From positions 62,001 through 126,000 of the forward strand of contig CBFFRP010000287.1 of NCBI GenBank assembly GCA_965644295.1: a DNA stretch of 64,000 nucleotides. The letters are read 5' to 3'. The DNA comes from Paraphysomonas bandaiensis. Lineage: Eukaryota; Chrysophyceae. The translations under genes and the position numbers were made by a program. The notes beneath the pieces were generated by a model. That model was given only the letters and a program-made list of their open reading frames with translations, had not been told where the DNA came from and did not search any database. Shown here piece by piece: positions 58,301 through 64,000 of the stretch. How positions within the stretch are numbered: position 1 is the first letter of the stretch; every line of letters starts with the position of its first letter.

Positions 58301-61300
58301 ATCGGTGTTGAGTGTAGCATATATGTCGTTTGTAGCACCCAGTCTACGTCTCCTCCTAGACAATTCAGTAGACAATGTCTCGCCCAAACCGAAAGACCCA
58401 CTGAATGATCCACCACTTGTTGACATTGAGTAAATATTACTGTCAGGAATAGAACAATCAATTGAACCTTCAGAAACGATACCCGACAAGTCCAGAGTGT
58501 CAGTTTCTCCACTCACAGGATCGGTAATGACCACATTACCATCCGAATCGCATGTTGCTTTGATGACATTTTCTCTGCAATCATTATCACAAATCTCATC
58601 CAAAGTAGGAAGTCCATTGCACTCGCAAGTTCCAGTGGACTCGATAAAGGTACCGCCCACAGATCCACATTGTTCATTACAGTAGTCTTCACTGTTAACG
58701 CATTCACCGGTAGATGACCTCCTCTGTCCATCCCTGCAGCGACTGTATACAATAGGCTGACAATCGTACTCCCCATCTTCCTCTGATGAGACCACTAAGT
58801 TCGAGTCCACAAACTCGTAACCTGGGCGACAAACACACCATCCGTCGGTGGGCTGGAAAATTCTATTCTGTCCTTTACATGTACAAAGAGTAGAGCCTAC
58901 AACGGATGTACTGCTTGATGAGCATTTATAACACGAATCTTGTCCTTCTTCATTCTGATAGAATCCCGCAGCACACTTGGTGCATGCTGTTTCATTTGAC
59001 TCCCCAAAATTCGGTTGATATGTTCCCACTGGACACAAGCTTTCTACATGTGACCCGGCAGGGCAGTACGCACCTTTAGGGCATATATAACCATTTTCTT
59101 CATCGGAATTCGGCGTTGCAGATGTAGTTGCTCCCTCGCATACATATCCGGGGGGGCAAGTCGAGCATGTTAAACGCGACTCATCAGTACCATACTCCCC
59201 AGGTGGACAAGCCTCACATGCAGTTTCTTCTGATGATAACACCTCAAATGTGAAGTTACTTTCATCAACTGCTTTGTATCCCAGCGCACACATATATGGA
59301 TAGGCGGTGCCATTCGGACAGTATGTTCCTCTGAAGCAAGGAACTGGGTCTGTAGTCTGTTGAGGACAATAATAGTTTTCTGGACACGTGCGGGGGTACG
59401 TAGACTTCGCGGGACAGAAATAGCCAGGTGGGCACACAGTTGTGTTCACAGATCCAGCAGGGCAGTACACTCCATTTGGACACGAGAAATAAACGTTCGT
59501 TTCCCTAGGACAATAATGACCACCAGGACATTCATAGCACTCTTCTAAACTTCCTGCCCCCACTTGGTCCCTGTAACTTCCAGATGGACAAGGTAAAGGT
59601 GTTGTGCTACCATTCAAACAAAAGTGACCCACCGGACACGGCCACTCATTGGGATTCGATATACCTGTAGCATTACAAAACGCCCCAGCAGGACATATCA
59701 AGCAATCATCAAAGCCTGACTGAGATTGAGATGGATTATATCGGCCCTCTGGGCAAGCTATTCTGCTCTCACCAAGAGGACAGTAGTATCCAGGTTCACA
59801 TGGCTCCGGAACAGGGTCGCCATCATAGCAGACGTATCCGGCTGGGCAAGGACCACAGTCGTCAGGGCTAGCTCCGAACATTTCCAATCGAACAGTTGTG
59901 TTCTCACAAGGAAAAGGATCTGATGTTCCGCTGTAACAGTAGTGGCCAGGTGGGCATTGTCCTCCATCTTGTGCAGTTAAGAACTCAAGTATAGACGCTG
60001 GGTCCTCGTCATAAGCTGCAGTGTCGTGCAGCGGAGTAGGAGTACCCTGTCCGCTACGACAGAAATATCCTGCCGAACACTCCCCTGTAATCGTTCCATC
60101 AACACAGTAGTATCCTGCTGGACAGGATGCGCATTCATCAGCACTTGTCAGATTTACAGCTGCTCCATATGTCCCGTTTGGACAAAGAGTGGGTACACCA
60201 GAACCTTCGGGACAATAATTTCGCAGTGGGCAATCTGCAGGGAACGTCGAATTTCCAGGACAAAGTGTGCCAGCTGGGCACAGTGGACATGTTTCAACTC
60301 CAGTGGTGGGATTGTAAGTTCCGGCAGGACACCCTTCTGGCTCTGCAGAGCCTCGTGGACATTGCGTTGATGAAGGACAAGAATACCCTCCATTACCATC
60401 GATGGGATAAGGTGTGGAGGCACCGCCAGTACAAGCCTGCGAAAAATGTCATGCGCATGAAAAAAAGAACGAACAACCTACATGTCCTCCTCCACAGAGC
60501 CCACCGGACACACCATCCGTAGGTACTGGCGTGTTAGCTCCGTAAGAACAATAGTGACCCGGACTACATAATCCTTCAGGTTCTACTAAACCAGTGCTCG
60601 CACAAAACCAACCCGGGGTACACTGTATATACAATCACACATATAACAAACTATTTATCTTAGTACTTACATTGGAGCATTCGCTTGGGTACTTCAAGCC
60701 ATATAAATCGCTGAATGTACCGACAGGACAGGGGAAATCGGTGAAGTTAGAAAGTCCTGGAGGACAGTAATAACCAGGTTCACAAGGTAACGCAGCCCGC
60801 ATAGCGAAATGAGGGCAATATGAACCAGTAGGACATACATCACAAGAATACTGTCCAGACATATTCTGCAATGAACCTGGAGAACAGGGGAACTCAGTTG
60901 CATACTCTGTCATCGATGGACAGTAGTAACCCGGTGGACACTCAACTGGAGTTGTCGTATTCACCTCACAATAATATCCAGCAGGACATGACTTACACGT
61001 GTCATTACCCCTCTCATCCTGATATGTTCCCGCCACACATGGTATCGGATAGTCTGATCCAACAGGACAGTAATGACCCGTAGGACACACCAAATCATCG
61101 AAATCTGTAGGATTCGAAGTACCACTCGGACAATAATATCCAGCCAAGCATTGTCGTGTAGCCAAAACAGTTCCATTCAGAGGACAATAGTAACCCTTCA
61201 CACAAGCCTGACACTCCCCAACTGATGTCAAACCCAGTGATGATGTATTCGTACCAGGAGGACACTGGACTGGAGATGGTGAACCCTCCGGACAGTAGTG

Positions 61301-64000
61301 ACCAGGAGGACATATATCATTCGTAGAATTCGCATCCACCTCCACACAAGTCTCTCCAGAGTAGCTCACATGGAAACCATCACTATCATGTGGACTGGAT
61401 ACGGCTGAACCACCTCCACAATAATAACCAGAACTGCATGGAGCCGATGGCTCCAACAATGCCACTGCACCACAATACATACCAGGAGTACACTCCTGAC
61501 AATCCCACACCGAACCCAGACTCGATGCATTGCTATACGTACCATTAGGACAGGGGAACTCAGTTGCATACTCTGTCATCGATGGACAGTAGTAACCCGG
61601 TGGACACTCAACTGGAGTTGTCGTATTCACCTCACAATAATATCCAGCAGGACATGACTTACACGTGTCATTACCCCTCTCATCCTGATATGTTCCCGCC
61701 ACACATGGTATCGGATAGTCTGATCCAACAGGACAGTAATGACCCGTAGGACACACCAAATCATCGAAATCTGTAGGATTCGAAGTACCACTCGGACAAT
61801 AATATCCAGCCAAGCATTGTCGTGTAGCCAAAACAGTTCCATTCAGAGGACAATAGTAACCCTTCACACAAGCCTGACACTCCCCAACTGATGTCAAACC
61901 CAGTGATGATGTATTCGTACCAGGAGGACACTGGACTGGAGATGGTGAACCCTCCGGACAGTAGTGACCAGGAGGACATATATCATTCGTAGAATTCGCA
62001 TCCACCTCCACACAAGTCTCTCCAGAGTAGCTCACATGGAAACCATCACTATCATGTGGACTGGATACGGCTGAACCACCTCCACAATAATAACCAGAAC
62101 TGCATGGAGCCGATGGCTCCAACAATGCCACTGCACCACAATACATACCAGGAGTACACTCCTGACAATCCCACACCGAACCCAGACTCGATGCATTGCT
62201 ATACGTACCATTAGGACAGGGGAACTCAGTTGCATACTCTGTCATCGATGGACAGTAGTAACCCGGTGGACACTCAACTGGAGTTGTCGTATTCACCTCA
62301 CAATAATATCCAGCAGGACATGACTTACACGTGTCATTACCCCTCTCATCCTGATATGTTCCCGCCACACATGGTATCGGATAGTCTGATCCAACAGGAC
62401 AGTAATGACCCGTAGGACACACCAAATCATCGAAATCTGTAGGATTCGAAGTACCACTCGGACAATAATATCCAGCCAAGCATTGTCGTGTAGCCAAAAC
62501 AGTTCCATTCAGAGGACAATAGTAACCCTTCACACAAGCCTGACACTCCCCAACTGATGTCAAACCCAGTGATGATGTATTCGTACCAGGAGGACACTGG
62601 ACTGGAGATGGTGAACCCTCCGGACAGTAGTGACCAGGAGGACATATATCATTCGTAGAATTCGCATCCACCTCCACACAAGTCTCTCCAGAGTAGCTCA
62701 CATGGAAACCATCACTATCATGTGGACTGGATACGGCTGAACCACCTCCACAATAATAACCAGAACTGCATGGAGCCGATGGCTCCAACAATGCCACTGC
62801 ACCACAATACATACCAGGAGTACACTCCTGACAATCCCACACCGAACCCAGACTCGATGCATTGCTATACGTACCATTAGGACAGGGGAACTCAGTTGCA
62901 TACTCTGTCATCGATGGACAGTAGTAACCCGGTGGACACTCAACTGGAGTTGTCGTATTCACCTCACAATAATATCCAGCAGGACATGACTTACACGTGT
63001 CATTACCCCTCTCATCCTGATATGTTCCCGCCACACATGGTATCGGATAGTCTGATCCAACAGGACAGTAATGACCCGTAGGACACACCAAATCATCGAA
63101 ATCTGTAGGATTCGAAGTACCACTCGGACAATAATATCCAGCCAAGCATTGTCGTGTAGCCAAAACAGTTCCATTCAGAGGACAATAGTAACCCTTCACA
63201 CAAGCCTGACACTCCCCAACTGATGTCAAACCCAGTGATGATGTATTCGTACCAGGAGGACACTGGACTGGAGATGGTGAACCCTCCGGACAGTAGTGAC
63301 CAGGAGGACATATATCATTTGTAGAATTCGCATCCACCTCCACACAAGTCTCTCCAGAGTAGCTCACATGGAAACCATCACTATCATGTGGACTGGATAC
63401 GGCTGAACCACCTCCACAATAATAACCAGAACTGCATGGAGCCGATGGCTCCAACAATGCCACTGCACCACAATACATACCAGGAGTACACTCCTGACAA
63501 TCCCACACCGAACCCAGACTCGATGCATTGCTATACGTACCATTAGGACAGGGGAACTCAGTTGCATACTCTGTCATCGATGGACAGTAGTAACCCGGTG
63601 GACACTCAACTGGAGTTGTCGTATTCACCTCACAATAATATCCAGCAGGACATGACTTACACGTGTCATTACCCCTCTCATCCTGATATGTTCCCGCCAC
63701 ACATGGTATCGGATAGTCTGATCCAACAGGACAGTAATGACCCGTAGGACACACCAAATCATCGAAATCTGTAGGATTCGAAGTACCACTCGGACAATAA
63801 TATCCAGCCAAGCATTGTCGTGTAGCCAAAACAGTTCCATTCAGAGGACAATAGTAACCCTTCACACAAGCCTGACACTCCCCAACTGATGTCAAACCCA
63901 GTGATGATGTATTCGTACCAGGAGGACACTGGACTGGAGATGGTGAACCCTCCGGACAGTAGTGACCAGGAGGACATATATCATTTGTAGAATTCGCATC
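49397..64000 (-). CDS. giant GCC2/GCC3-repeat transmembrane protein with coiled-coil cytoplasmic region, 5' partial
   Basis: Minus-strand exons 64000-60671 (continues beyond the window), 60622-60482, 60436-49835 and 49783-49397, with 45-51-nt introns, encode at least 4,819 residues. The ectodomain is built of Cys-rich modules of the GCC2/GCC3 (ephrin-receptor-like) type, CPPGHYCPEG...C-P-x-G-T, dozens in number. A cupredoxin-like beta domain (LKLGDSIVFDISN ... FDYGSFRDL ... AGTYVFRMSS) precedes a single membrane span (LVLGLLLGMLGLVLVLISFM, near 57745-57810). About 2,500 cytoplasmic residues follow, mostly charged coiled coil, ending in a folded-looking domain with LVAIHALSHIK. Family knowledge suggests a surface receptor or scaffold tied to a long cytoskeletal rod; the function is unknown. 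The 10.6-kb exon without an intron is striking beside the intron-rich neighbours. Confidence 0.85.
60883..64000 (-). repeat. 666-bp near-identical coding tandem array
   Basis: Period is exactly 666 bp (222 codons): the same DNA recurs at 61564, 62230, 62896 and 63562 and continues past the window edge; at least 4.6 units. Units differ by almost nothing. One visible difference is TCATTCGTAGAATT near 61318, 61984 and 62650 versus TCATTTGTAGAATT near 63316 and 63982, so the two most N-terminal copies share a variant. This indicates very recent amplification or conversion. Confidence 0.95.

Noticed and set aside
61564-63747. Repeated plus-strand 61-codon frames every 666 bp
   Set aside because: Antisense shadows of the tandem array on the minus strand.
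60883-64000. CRISPR-like or satellite array
   Set aside because: The 666-bp period is in frame, codes for Cys-rich modules throughout and has no spacers; it is a coding repeat.

Overview
The window is nuclear DNA of a eukaryote. Genes carry short GT-AG introns (about 41-230 nt, very often 45-53 nt), there are Pol III tRNA genes, and the products include spliceosomal, mitochondrial-ribosome, ArfGAP and SLC12 proteins. The sequence looks A+T-rich, with moderately compact genes separated by repeat-bearing spacers. Giant GCC2/GCC3-type surface proteins, a 3R-MYB factor, an eEFSec (so selenocysteine is probably used) and a C2orf81-like protein point to a flagellate-forming protist, perhaps a stramenopile. 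That placement is inference; no rRNA or phylogenetic marker was analysed.

Layout. 1-1456 (+): 3' part of an EGF-like transmembrane protein with recently duplicated ectodomain units. 1457-4851: spacer with retroposon copies and a degraded transposon. 4852-6677 (+): three-exon C2orf81-like gene. 7105-7870: two retroposon copies. 8293-9372 (-): unknown basic protein. 10024-10372 (+): CMC1-like. 10594-11398: deleted hAT transposon with perfect 8-bp target duplication. 12241-13652 (-): Golgi-type glycosyltransferase. 14226-15845 (+): seven-exon 3R-MYB. 16085-16800: hAT remnants. 17222-17485 (-): small ENOD93-like membrane protein. 17708-18375: three tRNA-Ile(AAU) genes. 18682-20118 (+): RBM22/SLT11-like protein lacking CCCH and RRM. 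21282-26493 (+): 19-exon RRM-coiled-coil-RING protein. 27042-27815: composite retroposon copies. 28123-32135 (-): nine-exon eEFSec with a long C-terminal extension. 33170-34563: hAT derivative abutting a fold-back element. 34802-36986 (-): secreted Ntn hydrolase of the C45/acid-ceramidase-like group, divergent from mitochondrial bL27 (37313-37775, +). 38520-39085: short repeat array and a retroposon. 39542-40111 (-): ArfGAP. 42490-45024 (-): four-domain RNA-repair enzyme (2H phosphoesterase, cysteine phosphatase, polynucleotide kinase, RNA ligase), divergent from an SLC12 cotransporter (45638-48637, +). 49397-64000 (-): giant transmembrane protein with GCC2/GCC3-like modules, a 666-bp near-identical tandem array and a coiled-coil cytoplasmic part of about 2,500 residues; its N-terminus lies outside the window.

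The genes form no pathway cluster. The recurring themes are RNA biology (RNA repair, eEFSec, RBM22-like, RRM-RING) and two fast-changing Cys-rich surface proteins at the window edges. Exon joins were worked out by hand from splice motifs, reading frame and family similarity; most join into one open frame with total length divisible by three, which supports the models.
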